Source: JAAELZ01 sp965237995 | GTDB lineage: Bacteria > Pseudomonadota > Gammaproteobacteria > Arenicellales > Poriferihabitantaceae | Direction of reading: 5' to 3' | DNA: 64,000 nucleotides | Assembly (NCBI GenBank): GCA_965237995.1 | Contig: CBDEGO010000004.1 | Location: forward strand, 124,001-188,000 | Part shown: positions 17,620 to 26,513 of the stretch, one piece after another | Layout of the letters: each line of letters starts with the position of its first letter | How positions within the stretch are numbered: position 1 is the first letter of the stretch | Notes under the pieces: generated by a model | What the model saw: only the letters and a program-made list of their open reading frames with translations | Databases searched by the model: none | What the model was told of the DNA's origin: nothing | Program-made: the position numbers and the translations under genes

Positions 17620-18279
17620 TTAAGGAACGTGAACACTCAAACCTAAGATTTCCCAATCTTGCATACCACCGCGATACCATTTTATCTTGTGCGCTGGATA
17701 CCCAAAGCTCAATAAAGTCTTAATTGAAGCAGGCGACTGACCACACCACATACCGTTACAGTACATCACTAGGGTCTTTGCGTTGGAAAAATTAAATAGG
17801 CCCTCTGTTTCCTCAACTCCGAACTGCTCAGCCATAATTTCTGCCACATCGATCGGAGAAGCACCCGCTTTTGTCGCTAACTGCGTCCAAGGAATACTAA
17901 CCGTACCCGGAATGTGTCCACGCGCATGCCACTCCGGAGTTCGAGAATCTTGAACGATTACATCTTCACCATTGTGCATAGCCTGAATGAAATCTAACAT
18001 CTCTAGCTCTGCAATCGTCTCAACTCCTGGCGCTAGTACAGCGGGTTGAATACAAAATGGAGGGCACGCTCTTGACGTTTTATTAAATTTCTCATCAACA
18101 ATATTGGCGTTATCTTGGTTACGGCTAATGCTCATTTTTTGACCATCCACCGTGAAATCAACACTCATTTGATCTCCTGAACCTATGCCAACTGGCTTAG
18201 CTTCTGCACTAACTGTAGTCGATGTAGCGAATAAAGCTGCAAACGATAAGCCTAACAACGTTTTACTTTTTAAAAGCAT
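17620..18279 (-). CDS. Periplasmic rhodanese-domain protein
   Basis: A 219-residue exported protein with a signal peptide (cleavage near VSA, residue 25). A CPPFC pair (Cys72, Cys76) in the string ACPPFCIQPA precedes a single rhodanese domain (about 90-215) with QDSRTPEWHARGHIPGTVSI. The active-site loop starts at Cys174 in YCNGMWCGQS and contains a second cysteine, Cys179. The usual CxxxxR loop has its arginine replaced, so classic thiosulfate sulfurtransferase activity is doubtful; a thiol-redox or sulfur-carrier role is possible. A small acidic exported protein is encoded 71 bases upstream on the same strand. Confidence 0.82.
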   Translation of the reverse strand: MLLKSKTLLGLSFAALFATSTTVSAEAKPVGIGSGDQMSVDFTVDGQKMSISRNQDNANIVDEKFNKTSRACPPFCIQPAVLAPGVETIAELEMLDFIQAMHNGEDVIVQDSRTPEWHARGHIPGTVSIPWTQLATKAGASPIDVAEIMAEQFGVEETEGLFNFSNAKTLVMYCNGMWCGQSPASIKTLLSFGYPAHKIKWYRGGMQDWEILGLSVHVP

Positions 18280-18350
18280 CTTTAGTTTCCTCCTCTTTGG
18301 TTTTATGAAATAGATAAAATGGATAAATTACTACGATACCAGCGCGAGAT

Positions 18351-18554
18351 CTAGTCGCAGTCTGGCTCTTCATCTTCCTCTTCACCAGCAGTTTCTGGTG
18401 CAGTTTCAACACCCTCTTCAGCGGTTTCACTTTGAGAAACTGGACAAAGAGCTGTCGATTGCCCAACCAACAAGTCGGTTTGACCTATGCTTATCGGTGA
18501 CAAAAAGCAAAGCAATACCGCCAATGTACGGGCAAGAAGTTGTATTTTATTCAT
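18351..18554 (-). CDS. Small exported acidic protein of unknown function
   Basis: A 67-residue frame with a good signal peptide (MNKIQLLARTLAVLLCFLSP, cleavage near SIGQ). The remainder holds one cysteine in STALCPVSQ, then a run dominated by Glu and Asp ending in EEEDEEPDCD with a second cysteine. The strong bias and exported start suggest a real gene, likely cotranscribed with the rhodanese gene 71 bases downstream. I do not recognise the family. Two cysteines and the neighbour hint at thiol or metal chemistry, which is speculative. The 329-base gap 18555-18883 up to leuS holds no other ORF I would support. Confidence 0.55.
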   Translation of the reverse strand: MNKIQLLARTLAVLLCFLSPISIGQTDLLVGQSTALCPVSQSETAEEGVETAPETAGEEEDEEPDCD

Positions 18555-18883
18555 TTGATTTCAGTAAAAATTTCGCAAGCAAGCACCTAAGTTGAACATT
18601 GTTAAGGTTGAGCTAAGCCAGCGCACTTTTAATAGTCCTATAGAGTATCAATCAAGCCTTCGCATGCAAATACGACTAAAGACTTACAAATATACTACTA
18701 ACATTATAGCTGTTTGGATAGGCTTCTATCCACTTAGTCAATTTCAAAAAAACCTAAGGCCAACACATCAGCCTTTGTCGCGGCGATGTTAACTAACCGA
18801 AGGCAGCAAATTTGCCAAAGCCTCTCCTGCACAACGTAAGAGTACGTTAAAATCGCTCGCTGTTTGAATTCAACACCTAGCCC

Positions 18884-21355
18884 ATGGTACAAGATTACAA
18901 TTTTTCGTCTATTGAAGCACAAGTCCAACAATATTGGGACGACAACGAAAGCTTCAAAGTGACAGAAGACAGCACCAAAGAAAAATACTATTGTTTATCG
19001 ATGTTGCCCTACCCATCTGGGCAGTTACATATGGGTCATGTTCGAAACTATACCATTGGTGACGTGATCAGTCGCTACCAGCGGATGCTTGGTAAAAACG
19101 TGCTGCAACCGATGGGCTGGGATGCGTTTGGCTTACCGGCTGAGAATGCAGCGATCAAACATAAAATGCCCCCCGCTAAATGGACCTACGAAAATATCGA
19201 TTACATGAAAAAGCAACTCAAACGTTTGGGTTTTGCTTACGACTGGAGCCGTGAACTAGCAACCTGCACGCCAGAATACTATAAATGGGAACAATGGTTT
19301 TTCACCAAACTTGTTGAGAAAGGTTTAGCTTACAAAAAAATGGCCGAAGTCAACTGGGACCCAGAAGAACAAACTGTACTTGCCAATGAACAAGTAGTTG
19401 ATGGCCGCGGTTGGCGTTCTGGTGCTTTGGTTGAACGTAAAAAGATACCTCAATGGTTTATCGCCATCACAAAATATGCGCAAGAATTACTAGACGACAT
19501 CGACGGCCTAGACGGTTGGCCAGATGCCGTGCGCACCATGCAACGTAATTGGATCGGGCGATCCGAAGGCTTAGAGTTTAGTTTTGAATTACCAGGCGAC
19601 GACTCACTGGGCGTTTATACCACGCGACCTGATACATTAATGGGGATCACTTTTATCTCTGTAGCAGCCGAACACCCACTCGCGCTAAAAGCCGCAAAAA
19701 CCAACCCGACAGTTGCAAGCTTTGTAGAAGAATGTAAGTCGGTTAAAACCGCTGAAGCTGATCTAGAAAAAATGGAGAAAAAGGGCGTGCCATTAGGTAT
19801 GCACGCCATTCATCCACTCACCGGTGAAGCCGTCCCCATTTGGGTTGCTAACTTTGTTTTGATGGGCTATGGCACTGGAGCCGTGATGGCCGTGCCTGCG
19901 CATGACCAACGCGACTGGGAGTTTGCCCAAAAACATGGGCTTGAAGTCAAAGCCGTTATTGAACAAACTGATCAAGCCGAACACGATTACGACAAGAGTG
20001 CGATGGTAGAAAAAGGGTTATGTATCAATTCTGGCGACTATGACGGCCTCAATTTCGAACAAGCTTTTGAATCAATTTGCAGCTACTTTGAAAGCAAACA
20101 GATAGGCACGCGCAAAGTAAACTACCGCCTACGTGACTGGGGCGTATCAAGACAACGCTATTGGGGCTGCCCCATTCCAATTATTTATGATCAGCAACAA
20201 GGCTTACACGTTGTACCAGTCGAAGACCTGCCTGTGAGCCTGCCTGAAGATGTTGCATTTTCTGGCGTTAACTCCCCTATCAAAGAAGACCCTACATTTA
20301 TTAACACCCAAGTCCCTAACACAGGGGCCGCAGGCCAACGCGAGACCGATACCTTTGATACCTTTTTTGAGTCTTCTTGGTACTTCGCGCGCTACTGTTG
20401 CCCAGGAAGTGATAGCGCAATGTTAGACGAACGCGCGAATTACTGGCTGCCCGTTGACCAATATATAGGCGGTATCGAACACGCGGTATTGCACTTACTC
20501 TATGCCCGCTTTTTTCACAAACTAATGCGTGACGAAGGTCTTATTGATTCAGACGAGCCCTTCACTCGATTGTTAACCCAAGGCATGGTGTTAAAAGACG
20601 GCACAAAAATGTCGAAATCCAAGGGTAATACAGTCGACCCACAATCCATGATCGATCAGTACGGCACCGACACAGTGCGCTTGTTTATGATGTTTGCTGC
20701 GCCGCCCGAACAGTCATTAGAGTGGAATGGTGATGCCGTCGCCGGCGCGCATCGATTCTTATCTCGCTTATGGCGCTTCGTCAATCAATATGCAGTCGCA
20801 CTAATCGCTGCGCAAAGTCGGCTAAATGATAATAATTTAGCCGAATCAGTGACCGAAGAGAGCGCCAAAACACTGCGAATGGCAACCCATTCTATGTTGC
20901 AAAAAGCGACCAAAGACTATGATCGCCATCAGTTCAATACCGTTGTTGCTGGCACTATGGAACTATTAAATGCTCTGGATAAGGCGAGCCCTGAAAGCTC
21001 AAACGACGAAGCAGCAGCCAGTCTAGAAGCCGTTATCGCGATCATCAAAATCCTTGCTCCGGTCACACCACACATCACCCATGTTCTCTGGCAAACACTA
21101 GAACAAAGCGAAGAACTAATCGATGCAAAATGGCCGATTGTTGACAACAGCGCTCTGGTGCAAGACACTCTTACATTAGTCGTGCAGGTTAACGGTAAAA
21201 AACGAGCTGAAATTCAAGTTGCCGCCAATTCAGATACCGCCGCTATAGAAAAATCCGCCCTCGAACAAGAAGCAGTCATTCGCAATATGGAAGGCGCCAC
21301 ACTACGAAAAATTATTGTAGTGCCCGGCAGATTAGTCAATATCGTGGCGAGTTGA
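18884..21355 (+). CDS. leuS: Leucyl-tRNA synthetase
   Basis: Charges tRNA-Leu with leucine in the cytoplasm. The 823-residue class I synthetase begins with the typical SIEAQVQQYWDDNESF; the HIGH-type motif is HMGH in PYPSGQLHMGHVRN (about 42-55), the large CP1 editing domain follows (about 225-420, with TTRPDTLMGITFISVAAEHP), and the second signature KMSKSKGN lies near residue 580. It is slightly shorter than the E. coli enzyme (860). It leads the cluster leuS-lptE-holA, the usual arrangement in gammaproteobacteria. Confidence 0.97.
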   Translation: MVQDYNFSSIEAQVQQYWDDNESFKVTEDSTKEKYYCLSMLPYPSGQLHMGHVRNYTIGDVISRYQRMLGKNVLQPMGWDAFGLPAENAAIKHKMPPAKWTYENIDYMKKQLKRLGFAYDWSRELATCTPEYYKWEQWFFTKLVEKGLAYKKMAEVNWDPEEQTVLANEQVVDGRGWRSGALVERKKIPQWFIAITKYAQELLDDIDGLDGWPDAVRTMQRNWIGRSEGLEFSFELPGDDSLGVYTTRPDTLMGITFISVAAEHPLALKAAKTNPTVASFVEECKSVKTAEADLEKMEKKGVPLGMHAIHPLTGEAVPIWVANFVLMGYGTGAVMAVPAHDQRDWEFAQKHGLEVKAVIEQTDQAEHDYDKSAMVEKGLCINSGDYDGLNFEQAFESICSYFESKQIGTRKVNYRLRDWGVSRQRYWGCPIPIIYDQQQGLHVVPVEDLPVSLPEDVAFSGVNSPIKEDPTFINTQVPNTGAAGQRETDTFDTFFESSWYFARYCCPGSDSAMLDERANYWLPVDQYIGGIEHAVLHLLYARFFHKLMRDEGLIDSDEPFTRLLTQGMVLKDGTKMSKSKGNTVDPQSMIDQYGTDTVRLFMMFAAPPEQSLEWNGDAVAGAHRFLSRLWRFVNQYAVALIAAQSRLNDNNLAESVTEESAKTLRMATHSMLQKATKDYDRHQFNTVVAGTMELLNALDKASPESSNDEAAASLEAVIAIIKILAPVTPHITHVLWQTLEQSEELIDAKWPIVDNSALVQDTLTLVVQVNGKKRAEIQVAANSDTAAIEKSALEQEAVIRNMEGATLRKIIVVPGRLVNIVAS

Positions 21356-21489
21356 TCTACGCAATTGAGCACAAATATTTTGTGCAACTATAATTACATG
21401 ATATTCTCATTCAAAATATTAATGCCGATTAAGCTCAGGTAGGTATAATCAACCTAATTGATCTCGAACTCACGCTCATAAAAGACACT

Positions 21490-21993
21490 ATGTTCAACGC
21501 ACTTTTCTCAACTGCCCGCCGCTCCACTTTACTAAGCCTTGTTGCTGTCACCCTAATCACTTCAGGTTGCGGGTTTCATCTGAGAGGGAAAATTGCGGTG
21601 CCTGAAAACTTAAGAACAATGTACATAGATGGAGATGATCTTGAACTCATAGCTGAGATCGAGAAAGGCTTGCGTTTTAGTGACATTATAATCGCGGACT
21701 CTGACGAAGCTGTTGCAGTTTTAGACCTAAATGACGCACAGTACGAACGCACCATCAATGCGACAAATAGCGCCGGGCAAGCCACCTCTTACGACTTGGA
21801 GTACGAAGTAAACTATTTAATGCTAGACCCTGAAGCTGAGATTTTACAAGAGCAACGCATCTTCGAGTCGCGCACTTTCACGTTTGATGCCGCACAAATA
21901 TTGGTTGCGGAGCGCGAGGAAAAATTCTTAAAGGAAGACATGCAAAAAGAAGTAGCCAGACGTCTGCTTCGCCGATTAAGCAAAATCAAGTAG
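21490..21993 (+). CDS. lptE: LPS-assembly lipoprotein LptE
   Basis: Outer-membrane lipoprotein that plugs the LptD barrel and helps insert lipopolysaccharide. The 167 residues have a lipoprotein signal ending in lipobox ITSGC, directly followed by the family hallmark GFHLRG and then VPENLRTMYIDGDD. The remainder is alternating alpha/beta, as in LptE, with YDLEYEVNYLMLDPE in the central sheet. It lies 134 bases after leuS and 52 before holA. Confidence 0.93.
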   Translation: MFNALFSTARRSTLLSLVAVTLITSGCGFHLRGKIAVPENLRTMYIDGDDLELIAEIEKGLRFSDIIIADSDEAVAVLDLNDAQYERTINATNSAGQATSYDLEYEVNYLMLDPEAEILQEQRIFESRTFTFDAAQILVAEREEKFLKEDMQKEVARRLLRRLSKIK

Positions 21994-22006
21994 TCCTCGG
22001 CATAGT

Positions 22007-22029
22007 CGCCCCTGCTAACGCTAGGGGCG
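22007..22029 (+). terminator. GC-rich hairpin between lptE and holA
   Basis: CGCCCCT (22007-22013) pairs with AGGGGCG (22023-22029) around a 9-base loop. The following CGAGTATCTTT contains only a short U-run, so it may be an attenuator or mRNA-processing signal rather than a full terminator, since holA starts 17 bases later. Confidence 0.4.
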
Positions 22030-22045
22030 CGAGTATCTTTCCAGC

Positions 22046-23074
22046 ATGAAGCTGTCCCCCTATCAACTAGCGAGCCCAAATCAGGGTGAACTACAAAGTG
22101 TTTACCACTTATTTGGCGCCGAGCCATTAATCATCGAAGAAGCTCTGACTCAATTACGCGCACTTTATCAAACACAGGGCTACATTGAACGCCAGAAAAT
22201 GCATGTGGAAACAGGCTTTAATTGGGACGAATTATTAAGTGCCAACCAATCTTTGTCTTTATTTTCGTCGCAAAAAGTTATTGAACTGCGTATGCCTAAC
22301 AGCAAACCCGGCGACAAAGGCGCCAAAGCACTTATTGAGTTTGCTGAAAATAGCCATAAAGACACGATACTGATATTGATCAGCGGGCAGATTGAAAAGG
22401 CGGCGCAAAACAGCAAATGGTTTAAGGCACTAGATAAAGTCGGTGCAAGCGTAGAAGCCAGCAAAATTCAAAAGCAAGATTTACCACGCTGGATTGACCA
22501 GCGATTGAAACAACTTAAATTAAACGCTGAGCCTGGTGTCGCCACATTAATTGCCCATTATGTTGAAGGCAATCTATTGGCCGCCGCACAACAAGTAAAT
22601 TTTCTCAGTTTATGCAAGCACGACGGCTCTCTAAGTGCAGAGCTGGTTGAGAGCTTAATCTCCGACCAAGCGCGCTTCACCTCTTTTGCTTTTGTCGATG
22701 CGTGTCTTGAAGGGGATGCAGCTAGAGCAAGTCGTATTCTTATTAGCTTGGAGGGCGAGAAGCTCGAACCTATTTTATTGCTAGGTGCGCTTTCGAGGGA
22801 AACCAGGAAGTTAGTCATTTTGTCTGAGGCCAAAGCGACAGGCCGTAATATTCAACCGTTATTTCAACGCCTCGGCATTTGGTCCAGCCGCACCAATCTA
22901 ACACACAAGGCGCTCAGCCGAGTGAGCGCAATCGGTTGGAAGCGCATCCACAGTAAGACTGCCAGTTTGGACCAAATGATCAAGGGACAACGAACCATTC
23001 AAAATAAAAACATATGGGAAGAAATGGAACGACTTGGCCTAGCCATGTGCGGGCAAGCAGCTATGCTTCGATAA
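22046..23074 (+). CDS. holA: DNA polymerase III delta subunit HolA
   Basis: Clamp-loader subunit that opens the beta sliding clamp. The 342 residues follow the HolA pattern: YHLFGAEPLIIEEALTQLR at the start, QSLSLFSSQKVIELR in the AAA+-like domain, PRWIDQRLKQL and the C-terminal helical collar domain. As in other delta subunits there is no functional Walker A. The LFSSQKVIELR stretch corresponds to the beta-clamp-binding region. Position after lptE confirms the call. Confidence 0.94.
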   Translation: MKLSPYQLASPNQGELQSVYHLFGAEPLIIEEALTQLRALYQTQGYIERQKMHVETGFNWDELLSANQSLSLFSSQKVIELRMPNSKPGDKGAKALIEFAENSHKDTILILISGQIEKAAQNSKWFKALDKVGASVEASKIQKQDLPRWIDQRLKQLKLNAEPGVATLIAHYVEGNLLAAAQQVNFLSLCKHDGSLSAELVESLISDQARFTSFAFVDACLEGDAARASRILISLEGEKLEPILLLGALSRETRKLVILSEAKATGRNIQPLFQRLGIWSSRTNLTHKALSRVSAIGWKRIHSKTASLDQMIKGQRTIQNKNIWEEMERLGLAMCGQAAMLR

Positions 23075-23087
23075 CCAACAAACAACT

Positions 23088-24155
23088 ATGAGATCACAAC
23101 TCAATAACGTAAATATCGTGTCGGCAGACATATTAATGTCACCTGCAGAACTTCGTACATTGCACCCTCGCACTGACAATGTCAGCGCCACAGTCGACAA
23201 AGGTAGACGCGAAATAGAAGCCATTTTAGATCGCACTGATCACCGCTTATTAGTGGTTACCGGTCCATGCTCTATTCATGACATCAAGGCTGCGAAGGAA
23301 TATGCGACAAAGCTAAAAGCTCTACAGGAACGTTACGCCGACACTTTATGCATTGTGATGCGCGTGTATTTTGAAAAACCGCGAACCACCGTAGGCTGGA
23401 AAGGCCTCATCAACGACCCTCATTTAGATGACTCGTTTGATTTAGAGCATGGCCTAAAGACTGCTCGTGCATTACTTCACTGGTTAGCGGAAATTGGCTT
23501 ACCAACTGGCACGGAAGCGCTAGACCCGATCAGCCCACAATACTTAGCGGATTTATTCTCTTGGTCTGCCATCGGCGCGCGCACTACTGAATCGCAAACA
23601 CATCGTGAAATCGCCAGCGGTTTGTCCACCCCAATAGGCTTCAAGAACGGTACCAATGGCAGCTTAGGCGTCGCAATCAATGCCATGCAATCGGCTGCCT
23701 CGCCCCACCGCTTTTTAGGTATAAATGAACAAGGCAATACCGCCGTCATTACCACTCGCGGCAACGCCTACGGGCACGTTATCTTACGCGGCGGCAGTGA
23801 ACCAAACTACGATTCCGTTAACATCGCGCTAGCAGAACAAGCGCTAGAAAAGGCAGGCTTACCAAGCAACCTAATCGTTGATTGCAGCCATGCTAATTCG
23901 CATAAAAATCACGATTTGCAAGTATTGGTAGCCAAAAATGTACAACAGCAAATTCGTGACGGTAATCGCTCAATCGTTGGTATCATGTTAGAAAGCCATC
24001 TCAAAGCAGGAAACCAGTCTTTAGGTTCCGACTTAAACGCGCTGAAATATGGAGTTTCAATTACAGATGCATGTATAGACTGGGATACAACGGAGACGCT
24101 TTTAGATGAAATGAACGCATCTTTGAAAGAAGCCCTACCAAAGCGCATCGCTTAG
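23088..24155 (+). CDS. 3-deoxy-7-phosphoheptulonate (DAHP) synthase, class I
   Basis: First enzyme of the shikimate pathway, joining phosphoenolpyruvate and erythrose 4-phosphate. The 355 residues carry the AroF/G/H hallmarks: VTGPCSIHD with the metal-binding cysteine, MRVYFEKPRTTVGWKGLINDP, ARTTESQTHREIASGL, FKNGTNGSLGVAINAM, and DCSHANSHKNH. This is the alpha type with an N-terminal extension for feedback control. Which aromatic amino acid inhibits it cannot be told here, so no isozyme symbol is assigned. It starts 13 bases after holA and may be read with it. Confidence 0.95.
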   Translation: MRSQLNNVNIVSADILMSPAELRTLHPRTDNVSATVDKGRREIEAILDRTDHRLLVVTGPCSIHDIKAAKEYATKLKALQERYADTLCIVMRVYFEKPRTTVGWKGLINDPHLDDSFDLEHGLKTARALLHWLAEIGLPTGTEALDPISPQYLADLFSWSAIGARTTESQTHREIASGLSTPIGFKNGTNGSLGVAINAMQSAASPHRFLGINEQGNTAVITTRGNAYGHVILRGGSEPNYDSVNIALAEQALEKAGLPSNLIVDCSHANSHKNHDLQVLVAKNVQQQIRDGNRSIVGIMLESHLKAGNQSLGSDLNALKYGVSITDACIDWDTTETLLDEMNASLKEALPKRIA

Positions 24156-24291
24156 TTTAGCCTCATTAATCCAACCTCTATAAAATTTACCGCAGAAATC
24201 AAAAAATAGAACAGATTAAACTTTGAGATATTTTCAGATGCCAAAGTTTGCTAATTGATCAACATCATCAAGCAAGCAGCTCTAGTAAACG

Positions 24292-25092
24292 TTAATTCCC
24301 CGTGCCAGCAATCTCGATATAGCGTTGCTCCAGCTGTTGTTGATAAACAATGGCCTCTGGAGATAGATCAGACATCGCCACTGTATCGGTTTCGAAATGA
24401 TGGTAATGATCTTCCCCTCGCACCAATACTGCCCCGTCTATTTGCCCTTTTACCTGCTTAACATGCGGTGCGATAAACTGCACATTCAAGCCAATTCGCC
24501 TGTCATCACTACGATTCGGCAGAGACGTATGCATTGTCCAACCATGATGAAACGAGGCTTCGCCCGGCGCTAAATCACAAACAACTGCTTTGGTTTCATC
24601 TACATTTTTAATGGTTTGACCACTGAGCAAGACATTAGAAGTATCTTCGGTAAAGTGATGCTGTTGCTCCCCATGCATATGGCTGCCGGGCAACATCTTC
24701 ATGCAACCACTCAACTCAGTTGCAGGTGACAATGCTAACCACATGGAAACTTGGTCATCTTGATCAAAGCCCCAATAAGTTAGGTCTTGGTGCCAGCTAA
24801 CATGCGCCTGAGAGTGAGCTTCCTTGATGATGTAGGTCGCGTTATAAAGCATTATATCTGGGCCGATCAGTTCTTCAATAATATCTAATACCTCGGGTCG
24901 TGTTGCCACCTCAAAAGGCGACCTAAGCAAAGTATGTATCTTTGTTTTATAGTGCAATGGCCCGACTTGCGCTTCTGCCTGTTCCAAAATAGTACGTTGA
25001 TTGCCCGCCTCTTGTGCTGACAATAATCGAATAGCCGTGAGATAACCGTCAGCTTGATACTGTTGTTTATAGTTACTCATACTCACAAACAT
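24292..25092 (-). CDS. Phytanoyl-CoA dioxygenase (PhyH) family protein
   Basis: Fe(II)/2-oxoglutarate oxygenase of 266 residues. The iron triad is visible as H101-Q-D103 in SWHQDLTYWG and H188 in HHGWTMHTS, with R199 in DRRIGLN placed to hold 2-oxoglutarate. The GCMKMLPGSH stretch between them is standard for PhyH proteins acting on small molecules. An alternative start is the ATG at 25080. It is convergent with the DAHP synthase gene and divergent from an MFS transporter gene, which may carry its substrate or product. A second PhyH protein lies at 29901-30749. The substrate is unknown. Confidence 0.87.
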   Translation of the reverse strand: MFVSMSNYKQQYQADGYLTAIRLLSAQEAGNQRTILEQAEAQVGPLHYKTKIHTLLRSPFEVATRPEVLDIIEELIGPDIMLYNATYIIKEAHSQAHVSWHQDLTYWGFDQDDQVSMWLALSPATELSGCMKMLPGSHMHGEQQHHFTEDTSNVLLSGQTIKNVDETKAVVCDLAPGEASFHHGWTMHTSLPNRSDDRRIGLNVQFIAPHVKQVKGQIDGAVLVRGEDHYHHFETDTVAMSDLSPEAIVYQQQLEQRYIEIAGTGN

Positions 25093-25253
25093 AGCCCTAA
25101 AATTTGCACTAACTATATCCCAAGCTGATCGTCGTGATCAATCGGTGTTTTTACCAGAATGGCTAGACTAAGTAAGGGTAATTAGCCTCCCATCCATCGG
25201 TAAATTGAGAGTAGAATCCGCTCAAAATCAGTAAGACACTAGCCCATAGCAAA

Positions 25254-26495
25254 ATGCCCGCCATTATTTCAGACTACATCCAATTGTTGCAAAGCAATGG
25301 TCGCTTTTTAGCCTTTGGTTTTTTGATGATGTTTCTTTCTAGCGCAGGGCAAACGTACTACATCGGGGTTTTTGGACCACAGATTCAAGACACATTTGGC
25401 TTAAGCCACACTCGCTGGAGCACCATTTATATGATCGGGACGCTAGCCAGCGCTGCGTTGTTGCCATGGACTGGCCAACTAATCGACAGCGTTAAACTTA
25501 AAACTTACGTACTCGCCGCATTAATTGGCCTTGTTGTCGCGTGTATAGCAATGAGTTTTACTTCTAGTGCAATTGTGCTGCTGATAACCATATTCCTCCT
25601 ACGTCAGTTTGGACAGGGTTTAACTAGTCATGCAGCGCAAACATCACTGGCTCGCTATATGGGAAACAATCGAGGCAAGTCTTTGGCCTTGGCCTCGATG
25701 GGGTTTTCCTTTGGAGAAGCCATACTTCCGGTCGGCGCGGTATTGGCAATAACCTTGTTCGGCTGGCGCTTTAGTTACCAACTCACTGCACTTTGGGTTT
25801 TACTATTTATCCCCGTCATTTTATGGACACTGAAGGGACAAGAAGCTCGGCATATTGCTCATGACGAAGAATTGCGCAGAGTAGAGCGCGATGAAACCCA
25901 ATCCCAATCAACGCAAATCAGTAAAACCCGGCAACAGATGCTACGAGAAGGCCGCTTCTATTTGGTCTTATTTGCTGTCCTTATCCCTTCTTACATCGCC
26001 ACCGCCTTATTCTTTTACCATTTGAGCATTGCAGAATCGAAGGGCTGGTCTGCCCTATGGATGACCGGCAACTATTGGGTCTATGCCTTAGTCACCATTG
26101 CGACTTCATTCTTGGCAGGCCCAATCATAGATAAATACACTGCGGTTCGCGTGATGCCGTACTATTTACTACCGCTAATTGCCGCCATGCTGGTGTTAAT
26201 CCCTGGTGATCATTCTTTTTGGGTGCTGCCGTACATGATATTACTCGGCATTAATATTGGTTTGTATTTTACTGCCACCCCCGCATTGTGGGCAGAATTA
26301 TACGGGCCTAAATATTTGGGCGGCATCAAGTCTACTATTACCGCATTTAACGTATTCGCAAGTGCACTTGGGCCAATAACCATTGGAACCATGTTAGATG
26401 CAGGGTTTCACTTCGATCAAATATTTCTTACCCTATCAAGCATTTGCGCGGTATCTAGTGTACTGTTAACTTTCGGTTTACGACTCTACAAATAA
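25254..26495 (+). CDS. MFS transporter
   Basis: A 413-residue polytopic inner-membrane protein with twelve predicted helices in two halves around a charged central loop (about 196-225, rich in Glu, Arg and Gln). An N-half signature is seen around TLASAALLPWTGQLIDSV, and PIIDKYTAVRVMPYY is its C-half counterpart. The family exports or imports small solutes with protons; the helix-1 string SSAGQTYYIGVFGPQIQ resembles nitrate/monocarboxylate-type MFS proteins but does not settle the substrate. It is divergent from a PhyH dioxygenase gene and 18 bases upstream of an MscS-type channel gene. Confidence 0.87.
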   Translation: MPAIISDYIQLLQSNGRFLAFGFLMMFLSSAGQTYYIGVFGPQIQDTFGLSHTRWSTIYMIGTLASAALLPWTGQLIDSVKLKTYVLAALIGLVVACIAMSFTSSAIVLLITIFLLRQFGQGLTSHAAQTSLARYMGNNRGKSLALASMGFSFGEAILPVGAVLAITLFGWRFSYQLTALWVLLFIPVILWTLKGQEARHIAHDEELRRVERDETQSQSTQISKTRQQMLREGRFYLVLFAVLIPSYIATALFFYHLSIAESKGWSALWMTGNYWVYALVTIATSFLAGPIIDKYTAVRVMPYYLLPLIAAMLVLIPGDHSFWVLPYMILLGINIGLYFTATPALWAELYGPKYLGGIKSTITAFNVFASALGPITIGTMLDAGFHFDQIFLTLSSICAVSSVLLTFGLRLYK

Positions 26496-26513
26496 ATTCA
26501 CGATCAAATTCAT

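Noticed and set aside
21369..21385. GCACAAA/TTTGTGC hairpin after leuS as a terminator
   Set aside because: The stem is AT-rich and the following bases AACTATAATTAC have no U-tract; chance dyads of this size are common in such DNA.
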